64,000 nucleotides of DNA. Origin: JADGRB01 sp963835825 (GTDB taxonomy: Bacteria > Myxococcota_A > Polyangia > Fen-1088). A program made the translations under genes and the position numbers. Shown here piece after piece: positions 53,866 to 62,655 of this stretch. Location of the stretch: positions 372,001 through 436,000 of the forward strand of contig CAWIGZ010000005.1 in NCBI GenBank assembly GCA_963835825.1, in the 5' to 3' direction. The notes under the pieces were generated by a model. That model made no database searches and was not told the DNA's origin. It worked only from the letters and a program-made list of their open reading frames with translations. Every line of letters starts with the position of its first letter. The stretch's first letter is position 1.

Positions 53866-54756
53866 CTAACGCGTGCCGCCGAACCGCTCTTTCGCCAGCG
53901 CTCCTTGGAGAAGCGCCAGGCTGGCGTCGCAGGCGGCCACCAGCTTCGGCGCGCGACGGAGCGCCAGCGCCAGCGAGTGAACGTTGCTGTTGCGGCGAGA
54001 GAGGGCGACGAGCTCAACCGACAGCTTGTCGAAGCGAGAGAGAGCCGCGCTTGCCGCCCCCAGCTGCCGCGCCATCGCGCCGGTCGCGCCGGCGGCGAGA
54101 GTCTTGAGCGCTTCTCGCGCCGCGGTGAGGCGCTCCGCCATCTCCTCTTCGAGCTTGGTCATCGCCGCCTCGTCGTGCTCCGCGATGTGCGGGGCCTGCA
54201 GGATCTGGATCTCGCGCACCGCCAGCTCGGCACGCGCGACGAGCGCATCAACGCGACAGCGATTGTTCGCAGGCGCCAGCTGCGCGGCGGCCTGTAGGCC
54301 ATTGCGGAATTCGTCGGCCGCCTGGCGGACGGGGCCGAAGGAGAGCCGCTGCGCCTTGAGGTTGGTGTTCTGGACCGCGAGGCCGAGGACCTCGTGGTCG
54401 AGCTTGCGGTAGGCGCCGAAGCGATCAATAAAGTTGCGCAGCTCGCGCAGCTCAGCGGTATAGCCGAGACTCTCCAGTCGCGCCGAGAGCGCCACAGACT
54501 CGCTCTCGATCGCCGCTGCCGTCTGGTCGGCTTCGCGGGCGAACGCCACCGACTCCTCGTCGGTGTCAGCCATGACGGCTCGATCGGACGCATCCGTGAC
54601 CTTGGCCAGGTGCGCGCTCAGATCGTCGGCCAGCCGGCGCGCCTCGGAAAGCTGCGCGAATGCCAGTTCGGGTACGTTCCGGCAGCCGCAGACCGCCAGG
54701 CTGAGGGCGAGCGCGACGGCGGTCGGGGCGATTCTCAGCGAAGCAATCCGGCTCAT
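53866..54756 (-). CDS. helical lipoprotein
   Basis: A 296-residue lipoprotein. The signal MSRIASLRIAPTAVALALSL ends in lipobox AVCGC. The mature part is long amphipathic helices (EARRLADDLSAHLAKVTDAS, TKLEEEMAERLTAAREALKT) like four-helix sensor or coiled-coil bundles. No family was named. The ATG at 54756 is set by the signal peptide. Confidence 0.65.
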   Translation of the reverse strand: MSRIASLRIAPTAVALALSLAVCGCRNVPELAFAQLSEARRLADDLSAHLAKVTDASDRAVMADTDEESVAFAREADQTAAAIESESVALSARLESLGYTAELRELRNFIDRFGAYRKLDHEVLGLAVQNTNLKAQRLSFGPVRQAADEFRNGLQAAAQLAPANNRCRVDALVARAELAVREIQILQAPHIAEHDEAAMTKLEEEMAERLTAAREALKTLAAGATGAMARQLGAASAALSRFDKLSVELVALSRRNSNVHSLALALRRAPKLVAACDASLALLQGALAKERFGGTR

Positions 54757-55065
54757 GCCCCTCTTCGGCGCGCTGTTCATCCCCCTCACAGCTGCAAGCA
54801 GGGGACCAATTCGTGGGTCCTAGACCGGGTCGGACATCACCGGAGGCGCGACGCTGACGGTCGAGACGACGGCGGCGCCTGCCCGATCTCCCACCGGCGC
54901 CATGCTGCCGCGTTGCGGGTTTCGAAATAGGAGGACCGTGCGAGTAGAAACATCGCTGGACCCTCGTTGCCGACGGTCCGAAACAATCGCTTGGGATCAA
55001 TTTAACCTCGAAATGCGTCCGGCCGAGGGTCGACTGGATAATGTTTGAGGCAAGGAGCACTTGAG
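54757..55065. other. divergent intergenic region
   Basis: About 310 bases between the helical lipoprotein and the NCS2 permease. GGATAATG near 55037 could be a -10 box for the permease. Nothing else was recognised. Confidence 0.3.
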
Positions 55066-56685
55066 ATGACCTCAACACCCACCACTGGAATGCTCGGTAA
55101 ACCCAGGCTCTGGGTGCCGGGTGACTGGAACGCCTTCTTCGGGTTCGGCACCAACATCCTCGTGAACCTGCTGACGCTCAGCGCGCTGCTGAGGTTCGTC
55201 CTGCAGATGCCCGACGAGCTGGTGTTCAAGCGCATCCTGCCGGCGTGCGGTTTGATGATGTGCCTGAGCACTTTCTACTACGCGTCGCTCGCCTACCGTC
55301 TGGCCAAGAAGACGGGGCGCTCCGACGTCTGCGCGCTCCCCTCGGGGATCAGCGTGCCGCACATGTTCATCGTCACCTTGGTCATCATGCTGCCGGTCAA
55401 GCTGGCGACCGGTGATCCCATGAAAGGCTGGCAGGCCGGGTTGACCTGGGTGTTCATTCAGAGCTTCGTCCTGATGGCGGGCGGCTTCATTGCGCCCGTC
55501 ATTCGCCGGATCACGCCCAAGGCCGCCCTGCTCGGTGCCCTGGCCGGCGTCTCCATCACCTTCATCTCGATGAAGCCTGCTCTGGAGATGTTCCTGACCC
55601 CGATGGTCGGGATCGTCTGCTTCGCGATCATCCTGGTCAGCTGGTTCGGGGGCGTGAGGTTCGGCGGAATCCCCGCCGGCCTGGTGGCGATCGCCGCGGG
55701 CACCATCATCGCCTGGGGGTCCAATCTGTTCGGGCTGCATTTCGGCGGGATGAGCGCCGACGCGCTCAAGGCGTCCTTTCAGACCTTTGGCTTCTCCGTC
55801 CCGCACCCGGTGATCGGGCTGGTGTTCGGCGGCCTGCACTGGTCGTTCTTGAAGATCATCCTGGTCACCGCCATCCCGTTCGGGATCTACGATCTCGTCG
55901 AGGCGATGGACAACGTCGTCAGCGCCTCCGCGGCGGGGGACGAGTATCCGACGACGCGCGTCCTGACCGCCGACGGCGTGGTGAGCCTCATCGGCTGCCT
56001 GATGGGCAATCCCTACATCAACGCCGTCTACATCGGACATCCGGGCTGGAAGGCGATGGGCGGTCGCATCGGCTATTCGGCGGCCACGGGGGTGATGGTC
56101 ATTCTCCTCTCCTGGTTCGGAATCATCTCGCTGATGACGGCGCTGATCCCGGTGGTGGCGATCTCACCGATCCTGCTCTACATCGGCATGCTGATCGGCT
56201 CGCAGGCGTTTCAGGAGACGCCGCGGCGCCACGCGCCGGCGGTGGTCATCGCCCTGTTCCCGTCGCTGGCGGCCTGGGGAAAGCTGCAGATCGACAACTC
56301 CCTGAGCGCCATCTCGGGCATCCACCTGGTCACGCCCGCGATGATCGACAAGATGCAGCAGGTCGGAATCATGTACCACGGCCTCTCGATCCTCGGCGGC
56401 GGGTCGATCCTGGCGGGCGTCATCCTCGGCGCCACCACGACGTTCATCATCGACCGCAACTTCTCCAAGGCGGCGGGGTTCGCGGCCGCGGGGGGCGCGC
56501 TGACTTTTCTCGGTCTCATGCACGGCGAAGAGGTCGGCGCGTTTCAGAATCCGACGGTGGTCGTGGCCTACTTCGCCGTCGCGACCGTCCTTTACGCTTG
56601 CAGCCGCTTCGCCGCGATCGCGCCGGTACCCGCGTCGGCGACGGAGCACGCCGAGCACGGCGAGCACATCCTGGCGTTGGAGTAG
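55066..56685 (+). CDS. NCS2-type permease
   Basis: A 539-residue membrane protein with 12-14 helices, starting MTSTPTTGMLGKPRLWVPGD. It has RSDVCALPSGISVPHMFIVT and an NYINA-like half-helix segment (MGNPYINAVYIGHPGWKAMG), as in AzgA/xanthine-uracil permeases that import nucleobases with protons. DLVEAMDNVVSASAAGD is the conserved Glu-containing helix of the substrate site. AAGGAG lies 8 bases before the ATG at 55066. The exact nucleobase is uncertain. Confidence 0.8.
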   Translation: MTSTPTTGMLGKPRLWVPGDWNAFFGFGTNILVNLLTLSALLRFVLQMPDELVFKRILPACGLMMCLSTFYYASLAYRLAKKTGRSDVCALPSGISVPHMFIVTLVIMLPVKLATGDPMKGWQAGLTWVFIQSFVLMAGGFIAPVIRRITPKAALLGALAGVSITFISMKPALEMFLTPMVGIVCFAIILVSWFGGVRFGGIPAGLVAIAAGTIIAWGSNLFGLHFGGMSADALKASFQTFGFSVPHPVIGLVFGGLHWSFLKIILVTAIPFGIYDLVEAMDNVVSASAAGDEYPTTRVLTADGVVSLIGCLMGNPYINAVYIGHPGWKAMGGRIGYSAATGVMVILLSWFGIISLMTALIPVVAISPILLYIGMLIGSQAFQETPRRHAPAVVIALFPSLAAWGKLQIDNSLSAISGIHLVTPAMIDKMQQVGIMYHGLSILGGGSILAGVILGATTTFIIDRNFSKAAGFAAAGGALTFLGLMHGEEVGAFQNPTVVVAYFAVATVLYACSRFAAIAPVPASATEHAEHGEHILALE

Positions 56686-56783
56686 GTCGACCGACTACCG
56701 CCGCGCCGGGGCGCCTCAGGGGCCTTCGAGGGATCATCCGGTTCAGGTATTCTCCTGACCGTCGATGATCCCTGGGAGGCGCC

Positions 56784-57068
56784 ATGTCGATTCGTAGAGC
56801 GGTTGCGTGGTTGCTCGACGTCGGGAACCAGAGCGAGGTCGACGCCGGACCGGCTGGCGTTCGACGAGAAGACACCCGCCCGCATGAGATCCTGGAACCC
56901 CACCTCTACGGCCAGGCGGAGGCGATTCGCGTTCTCTATCAGACGCCCCCGCGGCCAGAACGCCCCCCGAAGCCGCCGCGTGCCAAGAAGGTCCGCGGGG
57001 CATGGATCGCGCGATACGTGGGTTCGTTGAGCTCCCCGCTGTCCGGGCCGGCCGGGTCCGAAGCCTAG
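56784..57068 (+). CDS. small Pro/Arg-rich hypothetical protein
   Basis: A 94-residue protein starting MSIRRAVAWLLDVGNQSEVD and ending in a Pro/Lys/Arg stretch (PPRPERPPKPPRAKKVRGAW). GGGAGG precedes the ATG, which supports translation. No family was recognised. Confidence 0.5.
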   Translation: MSIRRAVAWLLDVGNQSEVDAGPAGVRREDTRPHEILEPHLYGQAEAIRVLYQTPPRPERPPKPPRAKKVRGAWIARYVGSLSSPLSGPAGSEA

Positions 57069-57236
57069 AACGGCAGCAAGCGATCGCCCGGTCGGGTCGG
57101 CGCGGGCGACATTCCCGCGCCGGCCTCCGCGCGCGGACCGCACTCGCCTGTATTTGCCGGGAGGCTGATTGACAGGGCCAAGCGGAGGATTAAACGATCA
57201 GCCTGGACGGGTGTCGTCCAATTCGGGGAGAGGAAT

Positions 57237-58001
57237 ATGGTCCCTGAGACGGAGGACGGGTTCGCGGCGGGTTTCATCGAGCCTTCGACCAGCCAGGCCG
57301 ACCCTGACCGGATTGCGAGGGAGTTGCTCCGCACGGCGAGCCACGATCTGCGATCTCCGCTCACGGTCATCCAGCTGCTGGTGCAAAGGCTGGCGCGGCT
57401 CCACCAGTCGACGAGAGAAGATGGCGGCTCGGATTGGGAGGCGATTCTGTCGCGCCTTTCCCGGGTCGCCGATCACGCGCTGGCGCTGATCGAGGACATC
57501 TTGAACGCGGATCGCATCGACCCGCGACAAACTGCGGCCCGCGAATCGGAACCCCCGGTCGACGTCGAAGACGTGATCGCGGAAGCGATCACCATGCAGC
57601 AGGAGGTGCTCGAACGAGCCCGATGCGCCGTGACCGTCAGCCGCAAGTCGGGGCTGGAGCGGGCGCAAGGAGCCTGGAACCGAGGCTGCTTGCTGCGGAT
57701 CTTCTGCAATCTGCTGCAGAACGCCAGTAAGTACGCGCCGGCCTCGCCGATCCACGTCCAGCTCGCCCGCACCGGCGACCGGCTGCGGATTGCCTTCGCC
57801 GATCGCGGTCCCGGTCTCCGCTCAGGTTCCGAGATGGCAGGCAAATACCTGGATGATGGGCTGGCGCCGACCGGGTCCCACGGCCTCGGCATCTGGATCA
57901 TCCGGCGTGGCGTGGCCGAGCTCAACGGCAGCCTCAAGATCCGGAACGCGCCCGGAATGGGGCTCGCCTTCGCCATCGAGTTGCCGGGGTTGCAGTCGTA
58001 G
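57237..58001 (+). CDS. soluble sensor histidine kinase
   Basis: A 254-residue kinase without sensor domain or membrane segment. HisKA: RTASHDLRSPLTVIQLLVQR with phospho-accepting His36. HATPase: N box FCNLLQNASKYAPAS, G1 ADRGPGLRSGS and G2 GSHGLGIWIIRRG. It phosphorylates a response regulator that is not encoded nearby. It must get its signal through a partner protein. GGGAGAGG precedes the ATG. Confidence 0.85.
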   Translation: MVPETEDGFAAGFIEPSTSQADPDRIARELLRTASHDLRSPLTVIQLLVQRLARLHQSTREDGGSDWEAILSRLSRVADHALALIEDILNADRIDPRQTAARESEPPVDVEDVIAEAITMQQEVLERARCAVTVSRKSGLERAQGAWNRGCLLRIFCNLLQNASKYAPASPIHVQLARTGDRLRIAFADRGPGLRSGSEMAGKYLDDGLAPTGSHGLGIWIIRRGVAELNGSLKIRNAPGMGLAFAIELPGLQS

Positions 58002-58029
58002 CCGGGCCGCGCCAGCTGCGGTTGGTCCC

Positions 58030-61000
58030 CTAATCGGTGCCGGCGCGCGTCCGCCGGTGGGCCCGCCAGGCGGAGACGCGGGCCCGCGCGTCCTGCATCA
58101 ACAGGTAGAGCGCCGGCGTGAAGAACAGATTCAACACCGTCGACAGCAAGAGGCCACCGAACAGCGCCGTCCCCATCGAGTGCCTGCCGTTGGCGCCGGA
58201 GCCGCTGGCGAAGACCAGCGGAAGAACGCCCAGCAGGAACGCGAACGAGGTCATCAAGATGGGCCGCAGCCGCAGCAGGGTCGCCTCGGCGACGGCGTCG
58301 GCGGCGGTCGCGCCCTTGGCCCGGAGCTGCTCGGCGAACTCGACGATCAGTATGGCGTTCTTGCTGGCGAGCCCGATCAACATGAGGAGCCCGATCTGGG
58401 AGAAGACGTCGTTGTTGAGCCCCCGCACCATCTGGGCCAGGAGCGCTCCGAGGAGGGCCAGCGGCACGGCGAGGATGATGATGAAAGGCAACGTGAAGCT
58501 CTCGTACTGCGCCGCGAGAACCAGGAACACGAACGTCAGGCCGAGGACGAAGATCACCAGCGCCTGATTTCCCGCGCGCACCTCCTCCCAGGAGATCCCC
58601 GACCATTCGAAGCCGAGCTCCGCGGGCAAGACGTCGTGGGCGGCGGCCTCCATGGCCGCGATCGCCTGGCCGCTGGAGGTCCCCGGCGTCGGCGCTCCCG
58701 CCAGCTCGATCGATCGGAAGAGGTTGTAGTGACTGATGACGGGCGGCCCCGAGCCGGTCTTCACGCGCACCAGGTTGCCCAGCGAGACCAGCGCGCCGGT
58801 TTGCGACCGGACGTAGAGCTCGCCGATGTCGCGCGGCTGGTCGCGGTAGGCGGCGGCGGCCTGGGCGTAGACCCGATAGGCCCGCGGACCGAAGTCGAAG
58901 TCGTTGACGTACTGAGAGCCGAGATAGACGCCCAGCGTGGCCCCGACCTGATCGATCGGCACGCCGATGCTCTTGGCCTTCTCGCGATCGATGGTCACCC
59001 GAAGCTGGGGATCGTCGACGCTGAAGGTGGAGAAGAGCCCGCCCACGCGTCCGCTGCGCATCGCCACGGCGGTCAGACGGTCGCGCGCCGCCGCCAGCTC
59101 GGCGAAGTCGGTGCCGCCGCTTCGATCGAGCAGCTCGAACGTGAAGCCCCCCGTCGAGCCCTGCCCCTGGATGGGCGGGGGAAGGAAGGGGACCACGATC
59201 GCGCCTGGGATCGCCCCCAGCTTTCGTTGCATGTCCGCGATCACCGCCTGGGCGGAGTGGGCGGCCCCCGCGCGCTCGGTCACCGGCGAGAGGCTGACGA
59301 AGATGATCGCCCGGTTGGCGCTGTTGCCGGCGAAGTTGAACCCCAGCACCGAGAAGACGTGGCGGACCTCGGCCCGGCTCTTGAGCCGCGCCTCCACCTG
59401 CTTGGCGACGCCGGTCATGTAGTCGAGCGACGCGCCCTGCGGCCCGATCATCTGGACGATGAAGTAGTTTTGATCTTCGTCGGGGACGAACGCGGTGGGG
59501 ACGGCGCGGAACACCAGCAGCGTCAGGGCCAGCCCGCCGACGAAGGCGGCGCCCACCCAGCCGAGGTGGTGAAGCTGCCACCCGAGCGCGCGGCGGTAGC
59601 GTTCGCGGGTGGCGTCGAACGCCCGGTTGAACCAGCGGAACAGGGCAAAGCGATGCTCCCGCGGGGCGCGCATCAAGAGGCCGGCCAGCGCCGGCGACAG
59701 CGTCAGCGCGTTGAACGCCGAGATGGCCACCGAGAACGCGATGGTCAGCGAGAACTGCCGGTAGAGGCGCCCGGTGGTGCCGGACAGAAACGCGACCGGC
59801 ACGAACACCGCCACCAGCACCAGCGAGGTGGCGATGACCGCGCCGGCCACCTCGCCCATGGCCCGTTGCGCGGCGACGCGGGCGTCCCCGCCCGTCTCGC
59901 CCAGGTTGCGGGCGATGTTCTCGACGACGACGATGGCGTCGTCGACCACCAGGCCAGTGGCCAGCACGATCCCGAACAGCGTCAGCGTGTTGATCGAAAA
60001 GCCGAACGCCTTGATGAAGGCGAAGGTGCCGATCAACGAGACCGGGATGGTGACGCTGGGGATGACGGTGGCCCGCCAATCCTGGAGAAAAAGAAAGATG
60101 ACGACGATGACCAGCACGATGGCCTCGAACAGCGTCTTCAGGACCTCGCGGATCGACTCGCGCACCGCGGTCGTCGGATTGAACGCGATCTCGTACTTCA
60201 TCGACGGCGGAAACCGGGTGGCCAGTCGGGTCAGCGTCGCGCGGACGGCGGCCTCCAGCTGCAGGGCGTTGGCGTCGGGCTGTTGGAACACGCCCAGTCC
60301 GACGGCGTCGCGGCCGTCGAAGCGGAGGTTGAGAGAATAGTCCTCGGCCCCCAGCTCCGCGGTGCCGACGTCGCGCAGCAGGACCAGGCTGCCGTCGGTG
60401 CTGCGTTTGAGCACCAGCTTCTCGAACTCGCGCGGATCGGTCAGCCGACCGGCGACGGTGACGCTGATCTGGAAGGTCTGCCCGGGCGGCGCCGGGGGAC
60501 GGCCGACCTGACCGGCGGCGATGATCGCGTTCTGCTCGCGCAGCGCCGCCACCACGTCGGAGGCGGTCAGCCCGCGCGCGGCCAGCCGCACCGGATCCAG
60601 CCAGAGGCGCATGGCGTACTTGCGCTCGCCGAAGATGCGCACGTCGGCCGCGCCGGGGATGCGCTTGATCTCGTCGCGCACGTAGAGGTCGAGGTAGTTG
60701 CTGATGAAGATGTTGCTGAGCGAGTTGTCGTCGGAATAGAAGCCCGCGGCGATCACGATGGCGGGCGAGGTCTTGATGACCGTGACCCCGGTGTTCTTCA
60801 CGTCGGCCGGGAGCCGGGGGAGCGCGGTGTTGACGCGGTTTTGCACATCCACGGCCGCCAGATCCTTGTTCCGCCCGACGTCGAAGGTGGCGATGATGTT
60901 GCTGGTGCCGTCGCTGGCGCTCGTCGACGTGAGGTAGCGCATCCCTTCGGCGCCGTTGATCTCCTGCTCGAGCGGCGTCGTGACGGCCGACTCCACCGCC

Positions 61001-61167
61001 TGGGCGCTGGCGCCGACGTAGACGCTCTGCACCTGGACCTGCGGCGCCGCCAGCTCGGGATACTGGGCGATCGGCAGCGTCGGGATGCTGACCGCCCCAG
61101 CCAGCACGATGACGATCGCGCAGACCGACGCGAAGACCGGTCGCTTGATGAAGAATGACGCGAACAT
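58030..61167 (-). CDS. RND efflux transporter, HAE1/AcrB type
   Basis: A 1045-residue inner-membrane pump. It starts MFASFFIKRPVFASVCAIVI, followed by the porter domain, and has the proton-relay pair in GIVLATGLVVDDAIVVVENI (two Asp in helix 4). The repeat half has NYFIVQMIGPQGASLDYM and LLMLIGLASKNAILIVEFAE. It forms a trimer that expels drugs, detergents or lipids with the adaptor encoded upstream. The ATG at 61167 is right by homology. It lies 2 bases after the end of the small repeat frame. No outer-membrane channel gene is visible in the window. Confidence 0.92.
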   Translation of the reverse strand: MFASFFIKRPVFASVCAIVIVLAGAVSIPTLPIAQYPELAAPQVQVQSVYVGASAQAVESAVTTPLEQEINGAEGMRYLTSTSASDGTSNIIATFDVGRNKDLAAVDVQNRVNTALPRLPADVKNTGVTVIKTSPAIVIAAGFYSDDNSLSNIFISNYLDLYVRDEIKRIPGAADVRIFGERKYAMRLWLDPVRLAARGLTASDVVAALREQNAIIAAGQVGRPPAPPGQTFQISVTVAGRLTDPREFEKLVLKRSTDGSLVLLRDVGTAELGAEDYSLNLRFDGRDAVGLGVFQQPDANALQLEAAVRATLTRLATRFPPSMKYEIAFNPTTAVRESIREVLKTLFEAIVLVIVVIFLFLQDWRATVIPSVTIPVSLIGTFAFIKAFGFSINTLTLFGIVLATGLVVDDAIVVVENIARNLGETGGDARVAAQRAMGEVAGAVIATSLVLVAVFVPVAFLSGTTGRLYRQFSLTIAFSVAISAFNALTLSPALAGLLMRAPREHRFALFRWFNRAFDATRERYRRALGWQLHHLGWVGAAFVGGLALTLLVFRAVPTAFVPDEDQNYFIVQMIGPQGASLDYMTGVAKQVEARLKSRAEVRHVFSVLGFNFAGNSANRAIIFVSLSPVTERAGAAHSAQAVIADMQRKLGAIPGAIVVPFLPPPIQGQGSTGGFTFELLDRSGGTDFAELAAARDRLTAVAMRSGRVGGLFSTFSVDDPQLRVTIDREKAKSIGVPIDQVGATLGVYLGSQYVNDFDFGPRAYRVYAQAAAAYRDQPRDIGELYVRSQTGALVSLGNLVRVKTGSGPPVISHYNLFRSIELAGAPTPGTSSGQAIAAMEAAAHDVLPAELGFEWSGISWEEVRAGNQALVIFVLGLTFVFLVLAAQYESFTLPFIIILAVPLALLGALLAQMVRGLNNDVFSQIGLLMLIGLASKNAILIVEFAEQLRAKGATAADAVAEATLLRLRPILMTSFAFLLGVLPLVFASGSGANGRHSMGTALFGGLLLSTVLNLFFTPALYLLMQDARARVSAWRAHRRTRAGTD

Positions 61168-61169
61168 TC

Positions 61170-61391
61170 TTATTCGGGACCCTGAGAGGGTCCCGTGCCC
61201 CCCGCGAAGAGCTCGGACGAGCGGAGCTCGTCCTCCCTCACGCGAATGAATTCGGGACGGTGAGAGGGTCCCGTGCCCCCCGCGAAGAGCTCGGACGAGC
61301 GGAGCTCGTCCTCCCTCACGCGAATGAATTCGGGACGGTGAGAGGGTCCCGTGCCCCCCGCGAAGAGCTCGGCCTCCCTCACGCGAATCAT
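61170..61391 (-). CDS. 73-codon repeat frame bridging the two RND genes
   Basis: An ATG overlaps the TGA of the adaptor gene (ATGA), and the frame runs through all three tandem repeats to a TAA 2 bases before the RND pump ATG. It encodes MIRVREAELFAGGTGPSHRP and then units of 26 residues (IRVREDELRSSELFAGGTGP, then SHRPEF). Every repeat keeps the frame, and the shortened copy has lost exactly 18 bases. It may serve to carry ribosomes from the adaptor to the pump gene. Whether the peptide itself has a role is unknown. Confidence 0.4.
   Translation of the reverse strand: MIRVREAELFAGGTGPSHRPEFIRVREDELRSSELFAGGTGPSHRPEFIRVREDELRSSELFAGGTGPSQGPE
61173..61388 (-). repeat. 78-bp tandem repeat with two hairpins per unit
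   Basis: Two full units begin at 61173 and 61251, and a third, 18 bases shorter, at 61329. Each full unit contains GGACGAGC/GCTCGTCC with a three-base loop (61215-61233 in unit 1). Unit 1 also has GGGACCCT/AGGGTCCC (61176-61194). They look like a REP-type element amplified between the two genes. Confidence 0.85.
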
Positions 61392-62497
61392 GGTCCGCCG
61401 TCTTTCGAGGGGGGCGCAGTGGGGAGCGGCGCGACGCGGGCGCCGGGGCGGAGCTTCTGCACGCCCGACGCGACGATCCGGTCGCCCACTTGCAGGCCAC
61501 TGGTCACCGGGTAGCTCTGACCTTGAATGGGTCCGAGCTGGACGGGCCGCAGCGTCGCGGTGAGCGCGTCGTCCGTTCCGCTCACCACCCAGACGAACGC
61601 CTGGCCGGCGCGTCGTTGCACCGCGAGCACCGGCACCACCGGCCCTTGGTACTGGCGCCAAACGATCCGGGCGCGCACGAACTGCGCGGAGCGGAGGTGC
61701 CCACCCTGGTTGTCGATCTTCGCCTTCACCAGGACCATCTGGGTCGCCGGATCGGCCCGCGGCGAGATGAAGCTGACCTCGCTCGGCGCGATCACGGCCC
61801 CGGCGGCATCGAGGATCTCGACCAGCGTGCCCAGCTTCAACGTTGCCGCTCGTTCCAGCGGGACCTCGACGTACGCCTCCAGCGCGCTGTTGTCGTCCAG
61901 GGTCGTGAGCTCCGTTTGCGGCGTCACCAGGTCGCCGACGCGCACCGGGATGTCGCCGACGGTCCCGCCCACCGGCGCCAGCACCCGGTAGTAGTGCAGC
62001 TCCACCGCCTGCGCGCGCGTTTGCGCCTCGGTGGCGCTGGCGTTCGCCTCCGCCTGCCGCAGGCCGTTTTGGGCCTGGTCGAAATCCTGGCGGGTGGCGG
62101 CGCCCCGCTTGTAGAGGCGCTCGATGCGCGCGAACTGCTTGCGCGCCAGATCGAGCGCGGCGACGTTCGCCCGATGGATGGCGCGCTGGCTGTTCACCGC
62201 GGCGCGCTGGCGCGACGGATCGATGTCGATCAGCGGCGTGCCCGGCCGTACGTCATCGCCCGAGGCGACCAGAATCTTGGAAACATGACCTTCGACGAGC
62301 GGTTGAATCTGCACCGATTGTCGGGAGCGCAGCACGCCCACGTACTCGGTGGCGTCGCGCAGGGGGACCGATTTGACGGACTCGATCTGCACCGGCACGG
62401 CAGGTGGCGGACCGGAGGTCCGGTGGTCTCCGCACGCCGCCGCCGCCAGCAGGAGGCCGACGGCGCACGCAGCCGACGTATTTTTCGCGGATGGCAA
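61388..62497 (-). CDS. RND periplasmic adaptor (membrane fusion protein)
   Basis: A protein of about 369 residues. The N terminus (LPSAKNTSAACAVGLLLAAA, then ACGDHR) is a lipoprotein signal. Then VPVQIESVKSVPLRDATEYV, a lipoyl half-motif (GHVSKILVASGDDVRPGTPL), an alpha-hairpin (about residues 100-165) and the second lipoyl half (YYRVLAPVGGTVGDIPVRVG). It joins the RND pump to an outer-membrane channel. I use the TTG at 62497 as start because the signal opens there; no ribosome binding site is clear, and the frame stays open to 62725. Its TGA overlaps the small repeat frame. Confidence 0.85.
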   Translation of the reverse strand: MPSAKNTSAACAVGLLLAAAACGDHRTSGPPPAVPVQIESVKSVPLRDATEYVGVLRSRQSVQIQPLVEGHVSKILVASGDDVRPGTPLIDIDPSRQRAAVNSQRAIHRANVAALDLARKQFARIERLYKRGAATRQDFDQAQNGLRQAEANASATEAQTRAQAVELHYYRVLAPVGGTVGDIPVRVGDLVTPQTELTTLDDNSALEAYVEVPLERAATLKLGTLVEILDAAGAVIAPSEVSFISPRADPATQMVLVKAKIDNQGGHLRSAQFVRARIVWRQYQGPVVPVLAVQRRAGQAFVWVVSGTDDALTATLRPVQLGPIQGQSYPVTSGLQVGDRIVASGVQKLRPGARVAPLPTAPPSKDGGP

Positions 62498-62655
62498 ACA
62501 AGCGCGAAGGTGGCCACGGCTTTGCTGCTCGCAAGGCCCAGGCGGCACGGTGCTATGTTGGCTGCGGCGGATGAAACGCTGCAGAGTCCAGCCGGTGGTC
62601 CTCGCGCTGGCAGACGAAGGTGCCGAGCAGGAACGCGGCGAGGAGGCAAGCGGTC

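Noticed and set aside
57790..61158. plus-strand frame of more than 1000 codons opposite the RND pump
   Set aside because: Composition is Arg/Gly/His-rich without motifs, while the pump on the minus strand has full family motifs.
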